From an uncultured Bacteroidales bacterium (lineage in GTDB: Bacteria > Bacteroidota > Bacteroidia > Bacteroidales > SZUA-534), in assembly GCA_902790595.1 (NCBI GenBank), contig CADASL010000002.1, positions 1-64,000 on the forward strand: 64,000 bases of DNA, in the 5' to 3' direction. Position 1 is the first letter of the stretch. Each line of letters begins with the position of its first letter. The notes below the pieces were generated by a model. The model searched no databases. It saw nothing but the letters and a program-made list of their open reading frames with translations, and was not told the DNA's origin. The position numbers and the translations under genes were made by a program. Below are positions 34,164 through 42,149 of this stretch, one piece after another.

Positions 34164-35381
34164 ATGAGTTTCATAAAGAATGTCATAAATGTTTGGAACG
34201 CCGAGACGCGCAAATTCATTGTCGATGAAGGCGTGCTGGTTTTCTTCCTGATAGTGCCGTTCCTCTACCCTCTTCTTTATATGTATCTGTATAGTAACGA
34301 GGTGGTTAGAGAGGTGCCCGTGGTGGTTGTCGACGACAGTCATTCGGCCTTGAGCCGCGAGTTTGTCCGCAAGGTCGATGCCACGCCCGACGTGCAGATT
34401 ATTGACCACTGCGGCGACATTGAGACGGCCAAGTTGCAGATTAAGAACCACAACGCCTACGGAGTTATCTGGATTCCAGCCGATTTCAACAAAGACATTG
34501 CCGAAGGGCGGCAGACAATGGTGAACATTTATGCCGATATGAGCGGCCTGCTCTACTACAAATCGCTGCTGAGTTCGTGCACCGAGGTCTCGCTCAGTAT
34601 GAACAAGGATATCAAGGCCGTGCGGCTCTCGGGCCTGAGCGACCGCGAGAAGGAAGTGTCGGTGCAACCCATTGAGTATGACTACGTTCCGATGTTCAAC
34701 TCGCAGAACGGCTTTGCCACATTCATTCTGCCCGCCGTGCTGGTGCTGGTGCTTCAGCAGACGCTGGTTTTGGGCATTACAATGATGGCTGGCACCGAGC
34801 GTGAGCGCCGCCGCCGCAAAAATCTGCGCCTGACCGAGGAGTACGGCAGTCCAATCGATGTGCTCACAGGCAAAGGCCTGGCCTACTTCATTTTCTACTA
34901 CCTGATAGCATTCTACGTGCTGTGCATTGTGCCGAAATGGTTCGATTTCAACCAGTTGTGGAACTTCTTCGACCTGGCAATGTTCACCATTCCGTTCCTT
35001 CTGGCTTCGGTTTTCTTTGCCATAAGCATATCGTGCTTTGTCCGCGACCGCGAATCGTGCTTCCTGCTGTTCGTCTTCATATCGGTGCCGCTGCTATTCA
35101 TTTCGGGCATATCGTGGCCAGGCTGCAGCATTCCAACGTTCTGGAAATATGTGTCTTACATTTTCCCCTCAACGTTCGGCATTAACGGCTTTGTTCGGAT
35201 GACAAACTCTGGCGCCCTCCTGCCCGACGTCAAAACCGAGTACATTGCCCTCTGGGTGCAGGCTGGCGTTTACTTTATGACCGCGCTGCTGCTCTACATT
35301 AAACTCTACCGCTCCGAATCAACCCCCGAAACCGAGGAGGAGATTGCGGTGGATTTGGATGTGGAGAAGGAAAATGATTAA
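34164..35381 (+). CDS. ABC-2 type permease, second of pair
   Basis: 405 residues with the same architecture as the preceding gene: an N-terminal helix, a periplasmic domain, then five helices. The cytoplasmic loop GTERERRRRKNLRLTEEYGSP precedes the helix block. I start at ATG 34164; a TTG 6 bp upstream is also in frame. The C-terminal tail is acidic (TPETEEEIAVDLD). The two permeases probably form a heterodimer. The ATPase must come from elsewhere, or transport may be energised differently. A bidirectional terminator follows. Confidence 0.88.
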   Translation: MSFIKNVINVWNAETRKFIVDEGVLVFFLIVPFLYPLLYMYLYSNEVVREVPVVVVDDSHSALSREFVRKVDATPDVQIIDHCGDIETAKLQIKNHNAYGVIWIPADFNKDIAEGRQTMVNIYADMSGLLYYKSLLSSCTEVSLSMNKDIKAVRLSGLSDREKEVSVQPIEYDYVPMFNSQNGFATFILPAVLVLVLQQTLVLGITMMAGTERERRRRKNLRLTEEYGSPIDVLTGKGLAYFIFYYLIAFYVLCIVPKWFDFNQLWNFFDLAMFTIPFLLASVFFAISISCFVRDRESCFLLFVFISVPLLFISGISWPGCSIPTFWKYVSYIFPSTFGINGFVRMTNSGALLPDVKTEYIALWVQAGVYFMTALLLYIKLYRSESTPETEEEIAVDLDVEKEND

Positions 35382-35404
35382 TTGAAGATTTCTAACCGGT
35401 TTCA

Positions 35405-35432
35405 GTAGAGATGTGATTAATCGCGCCTCTAC
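35405..35432. repeat. GTAGAG...CTCTAC palindrome, related repeat
   Basis: GTAGAG and CTCTAC arms enclose GATTAATC, itself palindromic. It resembles the GTAGGGACG hairpins in size and in position after a gene end. Confidence 0.55.
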
Positions 35433-35471
35433 GCACACATAATCAGCGAATTACCAATCGCGCAAAACAAC

Positions 35472-35505
35472 AAAAGCCGCCTCCCATTTCGGGAAAGCGG
35501 CTTTT
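35472..35505 (+). terminator. Bidirectional intrinsic terminator
   Basis: AAAAGCCGC and GCGGCTTTT form a 9-bp stem around a 16-nt loop containing CCC/GGG. It lies between the convergent export operon and the hydrolase gene. Confidence 0.85.
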
Positions 35506-35528
35506 GGCCTATGGTTAGGCGTTTGTGG

Positions 35529-37436
35529 CTATTGCACCACTACAAGGCGCGACTGTCCAGAGGCATTGCGCAGAATGAACGCTCCGATGCGACCAACAGC
35601 CGTTTTCAGCTGACGTTCAACACTTTCGCCACTAACAATATCCACTGTACCAATCTTGACACCTGATGTCGTATAAATATCGTATTCGCCGGTCAGCTCT
35701 GCAGCCTGACGTTCGCCAATGGCAGTTTTGACGGGGGAAACCGAAGCTGTATCGGTTGAGAACTCGACATAGTCGATGTTGCCGTAAGCGCCGGTAATTT
35801 CGAGTTTCAGAACGTGTTCGCCAGCCGGAATATCGGCAGTGGTCAGGCCAGAAACAACTTTGTAAGTGCCCCACGAGTTGCTGGCCGTCTGCGGAATCTT
35901 AACCGTGGCAACCTGCTTGTTATCGACGTAAAGTTTGAATCCAGCCCCGGTGGAGCCGCAGGCCACATTGGCCAGCCAGGCGTATTTCATTGTCTTTTCA
36001 ACATTTACGCTGTAGTTCATCCACTCGCCGGCAGCTGTGTAGCCAACGGCAAAGCCTGTGCCACCGTCAACCACATCAACGCCGTCGGTGCGGAGTTTTC
36101 CGCCCTCGTTGGCGTTGTCACTGTCGTGGAAAGCGTAGCCGTCGATGCCGTCGTCGTATTTTTCAACCTCAACGCGGCCTGGAATGGCTTGACGCTTGCC
36201 CTCATAGGGCGTCTGGCGCTCTTTGGCGGTTACGGTCACCTCACGCGATGCGATTACGCCGCCATTGCTGAATGTGGCCACCGCGCGGAACGTGTAGCTT
36301 CCAACCTCAACATTCTCAAGCTTATATTCATAAGGTTCTGATGTAAAGGTTTTTACCACATCATTACCTTTCAAAATCTCAACTTTCACAAGTGTCGAGT
36401 CATCGGCATAAACCTTTGCGGTTAAATCAACCGACGAGCCAGGCTCAACCATCATCGCGGAAGCGGTAAAACCAACGCCCACAAACGGTTTGGCCGAAAT
36501 GGTGTCGTTGATTTTGTTGAAGAAGGCAATCATTTCGTCGCAGAAATCGCCATTGACGCCGTGGCCGCCCGAGTGCGGATAATACTCGCACAGGATGCCT
36601 GCCTCCTTCACGTTGTTGAAGAACATCTCGCCCTCGCATTGCGGAACAACGTTGTCGGCCGAACCGTGAGCCACCATTATCGGAGCATCCGATGAGTCGA
36701 TGAAAGTGTTGGCGCCAAGCAGGGCATGCAGTGCCGGACGCTGCGCGTTGGTGTAGCCGCCGACCATATCGTTTTCAGGCGACATTTCAATTGCGTTGCC
36801 GCAGCTTTTGTATCGGCAGTCAACCGGGCCCGACCAGTCGCAGACGGCATCAACCCAACTGCTATATTCGGTGTAGTTGCCAAGTTTTCCTTCAATGTCC
36901 ATCGTAGCCTTATCGCCCTTGATTTCAATGGTATAAGTGCTATCAATATTGCGTGTAACACCCATCAGCGAGGCCAGATGACCGCCCGACGAGAAGCCCG
37001 AAATGGCAATGAACGAATCGTCGATGCCAAGTTCGCTGGCGTTTCCGCGAAGGTAGCGCACCACAGCCTTGATGTCGTTAATCTGCGCCGGATAGAACGC
37101 GTCGCCGTAGGTGCGGTGGTTGGGTGTTACAAAGATGTAACCGGCGTTGAGAGCCGCCAAGCCCACGGTGCCAAGGTCGGCCGCACCTTTGGAGTTGTTG
37201 CTGCCCCACGCACTTCCGTAGATGTGGATGATTACATTATGAACCGGCATTCCGTCGTTGGGATAATAGATATCGAGCTTGTGGCCGACGTGTCCGTCGC
37301 CAACATAGTCGATGTCTTTAATAGATGTGTAGGCGCTCAGATTCTCGCCGGTCTGCTCGCCGCCAAAACCGCCGAATTGCGCAGAACATACCGTACTGCA
37401 CAACATTAACAATGATAGGACTTTTAAATGCTTCAT
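35529..37436 (-). CDS. Secreted alpha/beta hydrolase with CBM6-like module
   Basis: 635 residues with a signal peptide ending CSA. The N-terminal esterase-like domain (about 35-315) shows the oxyanion region IHIYGSAWG, the nucleophile elbow GFSSGGH, and a late His in HSGGHGV, as in BD-FAE/acetylxylan-esterase-like enzymes. Next is an Ig-like domain (about 330-405), then a CBM6-like jelly roll (about 418-545: GRVEVEKYD...GEWMNYSV...YVEF). The C-terminal 70 residues (GVKIG...GAFILRN...SRLVVVQ) resemble a T9SS-type sorting or Por-like domain. It probably deacylates plant polysaccharide at the cell surface or outside. Confidence 0.82.
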   Translation of the reverse strand: MKHLKVLSLLMLCSTVCSAQFGGFGGEQTGENLSAYTSIKDIDYVGDGHVGHKLDIYYPNDGMPVHNVIIHIYGSAWGSNNSKGAADLGTVGLAALNAGYIFVTPNHRTYGDAFYPAQINDIKAVVRYLRGNASELGIDDSFIAISGFSSGGHLASLMGVTRNIDSTYTIEIKGDKATMDIEGKLGNYTEYSSWVDAVCDWSGPVDCRYKSCGNAIEMSPENDMVGGYTNAQRPALHALLGANTFIDSSDAPIMVAHGSADNVVPQCEGEMFFNNVKEAGILCEYYPHSGGHGVNGDFCDEMIAFFNKINDTISAKPFVGVGFTASAMMVEPGSSVDLTAKVYADDSTLVKVEILKGNDVVKTFTSEPYEYKLENVEVGSYTFRAVATFSNGGVIASREVTVTAKERQTPYEGKRQAIPGRVEVEKYDDGIDGYAFHDSDNANEGGKLRTDGVDVVDGGTGFAVGYTAAGEWMNYSVNVEKTMKYAWLANVACGSTGAGFKLYVDNKQVATVKIPQTASNSWGTYKVVSGLTTADIPAGEHVLKLEITGAYGNIDYVEFSTDTASVSPVKTAIGERQAAELTGEYDIYTTSGVKIGTVDIVSGESVERQLKTAVGRIGAFILRNASGQSRLVVVQ

Positions 37437-37771
37437 TTTTAGTTAAGTTTAGTGTAAATATTTTTTAAGTGTCATTAGTTCTCCCACTGTCAGGCAGAAA
37501 CTCCACCGATGTTTCCACAAACCAGGGGGCAATAATCGCTTTTTTACCAATACGCGATAGCATAAAAATTGATATTTCTCGTTTTTTTCGTCAACCTGCA
37601 CCACGTTGCCTTTATGTCGATTTTTTGTCCCGTTTCATCGATTAAAAACACGCAAACGTTATTCCAAAGCGGCAATGAGCAACATTTGATGATTTATTGT
37701 CGATAGTTTTTACGTTATTTGCAATCGGCTGACACATCAGCACATATTTAAAACACATAACAATAAGTATC
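37437..37771. other. Divergent intergenic region without a recognised element
   Basis: 335 bp between the hydrolase gene (leftwards) and the secreted protein gene (rightwards). It must hold both promoters, but I find no exact TAnnTTTG box; TTATTTGC near 37718 is the nearest on the plus strand. Confidence 0.5.
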
Positions 37772-38566
37772 ATGAAACACAAAACAACTCTGTTGGCAAT
37801 CGGTCTGGCGGCCATCATCGGCGCGCAGGCCTACAACGCCAGTGCACAGCCCCAACCACTGAAAGCGGGCGTGCCAAGTGGACCAAGCATCGACAACTAT
37901 TTCACTCCATCGACTGCCGATGCGATGAAACCTGACGACCAGGGCTTTATCCGCCGTTGGTTGTTGCTTGACCCAATCAGCAAACCAAACCGCTCGAACA
38001 CTGTCTTCACCGACAGCTACCTGCGCGAAGCTTTTGCAAAAGAGTATTTCCCCAACCAGCTGACCGTGCTGCCTAAAGCCGGTTCAAAAATCAAGGTTAT
38101 GGTTGAGAAACAACCGCCTGTAAACCTTCAGGCCGGCCGGCCGATGATGCCGCCCCCGGAGCAGAAACCGATTGTTGAGAAGGCAACCCTCGAGTGGCAC
38201 GCTTTCGACAGCAAGCTGTTCAACGTTAAATTGTTCCGTCTGGCTACAGGCCTCAACAAAGACCGCTACGGCGTTATCTTCTGGGCTGTTACAGTCATCA
38301 ACTGCGAAGAGGATATGAATGTCCGTCTGGCTGTTGGTTCTAACTCGGCCTCAATGTGGTGGCTCGACGGCCAGGAAGTTCTGCTTCTTTCGGGCGACCG
38401 CCGTATGGTTGTCGACGACTGCGTTTCGTCAATCATCAGCCTCAAAAAAGGCAAGAACATTTTGCGCGGCGCCGTTATCAACGGTCCAGGTATGAGCGAC
38501 TTCTGCGTACGCTTCCTCGATCCCGACGGCAAACCTGTCACAAACTACACTATCAGCAACAAATAA
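37772..38566 (+). CDS. Secreted protein of unknown function, hydrolase-associated
   Basis: 264 residues with a signal peptide ending SAQ. The first part (DDQGFIRRWLLLDPISKPNRSNTVFTDSYLREAF) resembles N-terminal domains I associate with Bacteroidetes esterase/hemicellulase proteins. The second half (MWWLDGQEVLLLSGDRRMVVDDC...KGKNILRGAVINGPG) looks like a beta-sandwich, possibly carbohydrate binding. No catalytic motif was recognised. It is followed after 24 bp by a GH43 gene, so a role alongside arabinan or xylan breakdown is inferred. Confidence 0.7.
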   Translation: MKHKTTLLAIGLAAIIGAQAYNASAQPQPLKAGVPSGPSIDNYFTPSTADAMKPDDQGFIRRWLLLDPISKPNRSNTVFTDSYLREAFAKEYFPNQLTVLPKAGSKIKVMVEKQPPVNLQAGRPMMPPPEQKPIVEKATLEWHAFDSKLFNVKLFRLATGLNKDRYGVIFWAVTVINCEEDMNVRLAVGSNSASMWWLDGQEVLLLSGDRRMVVDDCVSSIISLKKGKNILRGAVINGPGMSDFCVRFLDPDGKPVTNYTISNK

Positions 38567-38590
38567 TTGTAAATCATAATCTGAACAAAT

Positions 38591-40042
38591 ATGAAATCAA
38601 CAATAACATTAGGCGTTTGTGCCTTGGCACTTGCACTTGGAGCTAAAGATGCAAATGCACAGATTGGCAAACCTTTCATCCACGACCCGTCGACGATTAT
38701 GGAGTGCGACGGCAAATACTACACTTTCGGAACAGGTGGCGGCGGCCTTATCTCAGAGGACGGCTGGACCTGGGAAGGCGGCGCTGAACGCCCGGGCGGC
38801 GGCGCGGCTCCCGATGCCATCAAAATCGGCGACCGTTATCTGATTGCCTATAGTAAAACAGGCGGCGGTCTTGGCGGCGGCCACGCTGGCAAGGTGGTTA
38901 CAATGTGGAACAAAACTCTCGACCCAAAATCGCCTGACTTCAAGTTCAGCGAGGAGATTGAGGTTGCATCGTCGGAATATGACGAGGATTGCGACGCAAT
39001 CGACGCAGGTCTGCTTCTCGACCCGACCGATGGCCGTCTGTGGTTGTCGTACGGTACCTATTTCGGATTCATCCGCCTGGTGGAGCTTGACCCCAAAACC
39101 GGCAAACGTGTTGAAGGCAACGAGGCTATCAACATCGCTATCGACTGCGAGGCTTCTGCACTGATGTACAACAATGGCTGGTACTATCTACTTGGTACTC
39201 ACGGCACTTGCTGCGACGGTGCAAACTCGACTTACAACATTGTTGTAGGACGTTCGCGCAAGGTGACTGGTCCTTATGTTGACAATATGGGCCGCGATAT
39301 GCTGCAAGGCGGTGGCCGTATGGTTATTGCCGCTCACGACCGCGTGATGGGTCCTGGTCACTTCGGACGCTACATTGTTGAAGAGGGCGTTGAGAAGATG
39401 TCGTGCCACTTCGAGGCTGACCTTGACTTTGGCGGCCGCAGCACTTTGGCTATCCGTCCGTTGCTTTGGAAGAACGATTGGCCGTATGCTGGTGACCTTC
39501 TGAAAGACGGTGTTTACGAGATTGAGTCAGAGCGTCGTGGTTATGCTCTTGAGCTGGCTGTTGACTTTGTTCGTATGCCAATGGCTATGCGTGGCTGGTT
39601 CGGTCGTGGAAACGACACCACACCTATCAAACCTGTTGCTTCACAGAAACTTGAAGATGTTCAGGCAACTTGGCCTGCTGGCGATGTTGCTGTCCGCGCA
39701 GGCGACTATATGACCCGCCCGCACCAGAAATGGAACATTGTGGCTCTGCCCGAGAAGGAAGGCTTCCTTGGCGGCGCATACTGCAAGATTGTGATTGAAG
39801 GCACCAACCGCGCTCTGACCGCTGCCCCGAACTGCGAGGTTATCGCATCGGAGTACACTGGCGCTGAGACACAACTTTGGCGCATCGACCAACTGACTGA
39901 CGGAACCTACCGTCTGATGCCGAAACAGGCTCCTGGCGTTGAAGGCCAAGTTGTTCTGGTATCGACTGGCGACAGCACCGTTGGTCTTGGCAAGTTCGAT
40001 ATGAAAAGTGACAACTCGAAATGGAACTTGAGAAACCATTAA
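38591..40042 (+). CDS. GH43 arabinanase-like glycoside hydrolase
   Basis: 483 residues with a signal peptide (cleavage near NAQ). The five-bladed propeller family shows the catalytic base Asp in PFIHDPST, the modulator Asp in DCDAIDAGLLLD, and the general acid Glu in IDCEASALMYN. This set fits GH43 endo-arabinanase-like subfamilies. The C-terminal part (about 350-483) is a separate domain, possibly a beta-trefoil or DUF-type module (LWRIDQLTDGTYRLMP). It probably forms an operon with the upstream secreted protein and ends at a strong terminator. The exact polysaccharide is not determined. Confidence 0.85.
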   Translation: MKSTITLGVCALALALGAKDANAQIGKPFIHDPSTIMECDGKYYTFGTGGGGLISEDGWTWEGGAERPGGGAAPDAIKIGDRYLIAYSKTGGGLGGGHAGKVVTMWNKTLDPKSPDFKFSEEIEVASSEYDEDCDAIDAGLLLDPTDGRLWLSYGTYFGFIRLVELDPKTGKRVEGNEAINIAIDCEASALMYNNGWYYLLGTHGTCCDGANSTYNIVVGRSRKVTGPYVDNMGRDMLQGGGRMVIAAHDRVMGPGHFGRYIVEEGVEKMSCHFEADLDFGGRSTLAIRPLLWKNDWPYAGDLLKDGVYEIESERRGYALELAVDFVRMPMAMRGWFGRGNDTTPIKPVASQKLEDVQATWPAGDVAVRAGDYMTRPHQKWNIVALPEKEGFLGGAYCKIVIEGTNRALTAAPNCEVIASEYTGAETQLWRIDQLTDGTYRLMPKQAPGVEGQVVLVSTGDSTVGLGKFDMKSDNSKWNLRNH

Positions 40043-40063
40043 TTTGATGATTCACTGAATAGT

Positions 40064-40098
40064 AAAGCCGATTTCCACTTGGAAGTCGGCTTTTTTTT
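40064..40098 (+). terminator. Intrinsic terminator after GH43
   Basis: AAGCCGA-TTTCC...GGAAG-TCGGCTT stem followed by eight T residues. Confidence 0.9.
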
Positions 40099-40167
40099 GT
40101 AATTTTTCCTTTGCTTTAATCCGCCAAAAGACGCAACTTTGCATAATAACTTGAAAAACTAATAAAA

Positions 40168-40590
40168 ATGAAAAAGATTTTTGCCTGTCTGCTTGGACTT
40201 TTGGGTTTTGCTGGGTGTGATGATATTGTAAATGGTGGTGAGGAATATGGAACGCCATACGTTGAATTTTCTGTGAAAGGCACCGTTACTGACGGAGAAA
40301 AAGCCATTGAAAATGTAGAGATGAAACTTCATCATATAATATGGACGACTGATTCCTGCAAAACTGACTCTAAAGGGCAATTTAAACTATCTGGCAGAGA
40401 TTATGGTGGCTGGGATGGCGATACTCTACGCTGTGAACTAATCACAAACGACTTGAATAACAAATACCAAAACGATACAATTGAAGTTAATCTTGTACGG
40501 AGCGATTTTTCTGGCAAAAAGAAGAATGACCACTGGTGCTCCGGTTCTGCCGAAAAGACTGTGAATGTCGCTCTTAAAAAGAGACCTTAA
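40168..40590 (+). CDS. Radical-SAM-associated lipoprotein 1
   Basis: 140 residues. The signal and lipobox are MKKIFACLLGLLGFAGC (lipidated Cys17), followed by DDIVN and the block YGTPYVEFSVKGTVTDGEKAIENVEM. The remainder looks like a carboxypeptidase-regulatory-type beta-sandwich. The arrangement matches the family annotated 'radical SAM-associated putative lipoprotein' in Bacteroidetes, always found beside a SPASM radical SAM enzyme. It is paralogous to the next gene. A weak CAACTTTG box lies near 40135. The target, the modification and the purpose are unknown. Confidence 0.82.
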   Translation: MKKIFACLLGLLGFAGCDDIVNGGEEYGTPYVEFSVKGTVTDGEKAIENVEMKLHHIIWTTDSCKTDSKGQFKLSGRDYGGWDGDTLRCELITNDLNNKYQNDTIEVNLVRSDFSGKKKNDHWCSGSAEKTVNVALKKRP

Positions 40591-40603
40591 CAATCAACAT
40601 TTT

Positions 40604-41026
40604 ATGAGACGAGTTCTTAAAGCACTATTGACTTTATTAGGTTTTACAGGATGCGATTTATTGGTTAATTGTTGTGCATACGGCACACCCTACGCGGAAT
40701 TCGAATTAAAAGGGACTGTGTCGGATGGTAAAGAACTCATAGAAAACGTAGAAGTATCATTCAGCAGCAGCAATCCTTATCTTGACAACCATACAATGAT
40801 AACCGACCATAATGGCAAGTTTGTTTATAAAGACACATACACAGAAGCAGCCGACTTCCAATACACACTTATTGCCAACGATTTGAACGGCAAATATGAA
40901 AGCGACACCATCAAAGGATATATATTACTGTCTGATTTCAAGAGAAAAAAACGCGACGACCAATGGTTTGATGGCAAAGCAACAAAAACCGAGAATTTCA
41001 TATTGAAAGAAAAGAATGGCAAGTAA
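40604..41026 (+). CDS. Radical-SAM-associated lipoprotein 2
   Basis: 140 residues from ATG 40604 (MRRVLKALLTLLGFTGC); an in-frame upstream start at 40565 would add 13 residues before the signal and is rejected. The lipobox Cys is residue 17. YGTPYAEFELKGTVSDGKELIENVEV aligns with the preceding protein, so the two are tandem duplicates that have diverged. The gene starts 13 bp after the first and its end overlaps the radical SAM start by 11 bp, which suggests coupled synthesis of substrate and enzyme. An extra Cys pair follows the lipidation site (LLVNCCAYG). Confidence 0.82.
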   Translation: MRRVLKALLTLLGFTGCDLLVNCCAYGTPYAEFELKGTVSDGKELIENVEVSFSSSNPYLDNHTMITDHNGKFVYKDTYTEAADFQYTLIANDLNGKYESDTIKGYILLSDFKRKKRDDQWFDGKATKTENFILKEKNGK

Positions 41027-42092
41027 GAGAATCGCTCTCCGCAAAAAAATAGCACTTGAAATAACCCGACTTGCCAGGAAAGACACCGTGCGGGAACACC
41101 CGCTGAGGACGCTTTTCTGGGAGTGCACCTTGCGTTGCAACGCCGCCTGCCGCCACTGCGGAAGCGACTGCAAGGCATCGGCTGCCGCAAAAGATATGCC
41201 TGTGGCCGATTTTCTCAAGACAATCGACACAATCACCCCACACGTCAACCCGCATAAGGTGCTTGTGATTTTCACGGGCGGCGAAGCACTTGTCCGCAAC
41301 GACATTGAGCAATGCGGCATCGAACTATACCGCCGCGGCTACCCTTGGGGCATCGTGAGCAACGGCTATCTGCTGACAGAAAAGCGTCTGCTATCTCTCC
41401 GCAAATCTGGCCTTCACGCCGCAACCATCAGTCTCGATGGCTTTGCCGATGCCCACGACTGGCTGCGCCGCGTGCCAAACGGCTTTCAAAAAGCTACTGC
41501 GGCAATCAAACTTCTTGCTAAAACCAACGATGTTGTATGGGACGTTGTTACCTGCGCCAACCAGCAAAATATTGATACTCTGACTGATTTTAAGGAATAT
41601 CTTTTGAATATTGGAGTGAAACGCTGGCGGATTTTCACGATTTTTCCCGTCGGGCGCGCGGCTGAAAATCCCGAACTTCAACTTTCCGACGAGCAGTTCA
41701 CCAGCCTGATGAATTTCATTGCCGACACCCGAAAAGAAGGACGCATACAAGTCAGTTATGGATGCGAAGGCTTTCTGGGTGGCTACGAAGCCGAAGTCCG
41801 CGACACATTCTTTCACTGCGATGCTGGCATAACCGTCGGCTCCATATTGCACGACGGCTCAATCTCGGCCTGCCCCAGCATTCGCGCCGACTATTCGCAG
41901 GGCAACATCTACAAAGACGATTTTTGGACCGTGTGGAACAATAGATTTGAGCAGTTCCGCAACCGCTCGTGGATGAAAAATGGCATCTGCGCCAACTGCA
42001 AAATGTTCCGCTACTGCGGAGGAAACGGTTTCCATCTGCGCGACGAGAATGGCAATCTGCTGTTTTGCCACTATCAACGGCTGACAAGATAA
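41016..42092 (+). CDS. Radical SAM/SPASM enzyme of the rSAM-lipoprotein system
   Basis: 358 residues, cytoplasmic. The cluster motif is CNAACRHC (Cys 41, 45, 48), followed by the SAM-binding FTGGEAL and SLDGFADAHDWLR. The C-terminal SPASM region has Cys residues in FHCDAGITVG, ACPSI, GICANCKMFRYCGGN and LFCHYQ, enough for auxiliary clusters. Radical SAM/SPASM enzymes modify ribosomally made peptides or proteins. The linked lipoproteins are the natural candidates for substrates, but as signal-bearing proteins they would need to be modified before export. This matches the described rSAM/lipoprotein pairing of Bacteroidetes; chemistry is unknown. Confidence 0.88.
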   Translation: MASKRIALRKKIALEITRLARKDTVREHPLRTLFWECTLRCNAACRHCGSDCKASAAAKDMPVADFLKTIDTITPHVNPHKVLVIFTGGEALVRNDIEQCGIELYRRGYPWGIVSNGYLLTEKRLLSLRKSGLHAATISLDGFADAHDWLRRVPNGFQKATAAIKLLAKTNDVVWDVVTCANQQNIDTLTDFKEYLLNIGVKRWRIFTIFPVGRAAENPELQLSDEQFTSLMNFIADTRKEGRIQVSYGCEGFLGGYEAEVRDTFFHCDAGITVGSILHDGSISACPSIRADYSQGNIYKDDFWTVWNNRFEQFRNRSWMKNGICANCKMFRYCGGNGFHLRDENGNLLFCHYQRLTR

Positions 42093-42149
42093 TTTAGGTC
42101 ACATTCGGATATCCGACTTAAATATATTTATCAGTCAACCATTTACACC

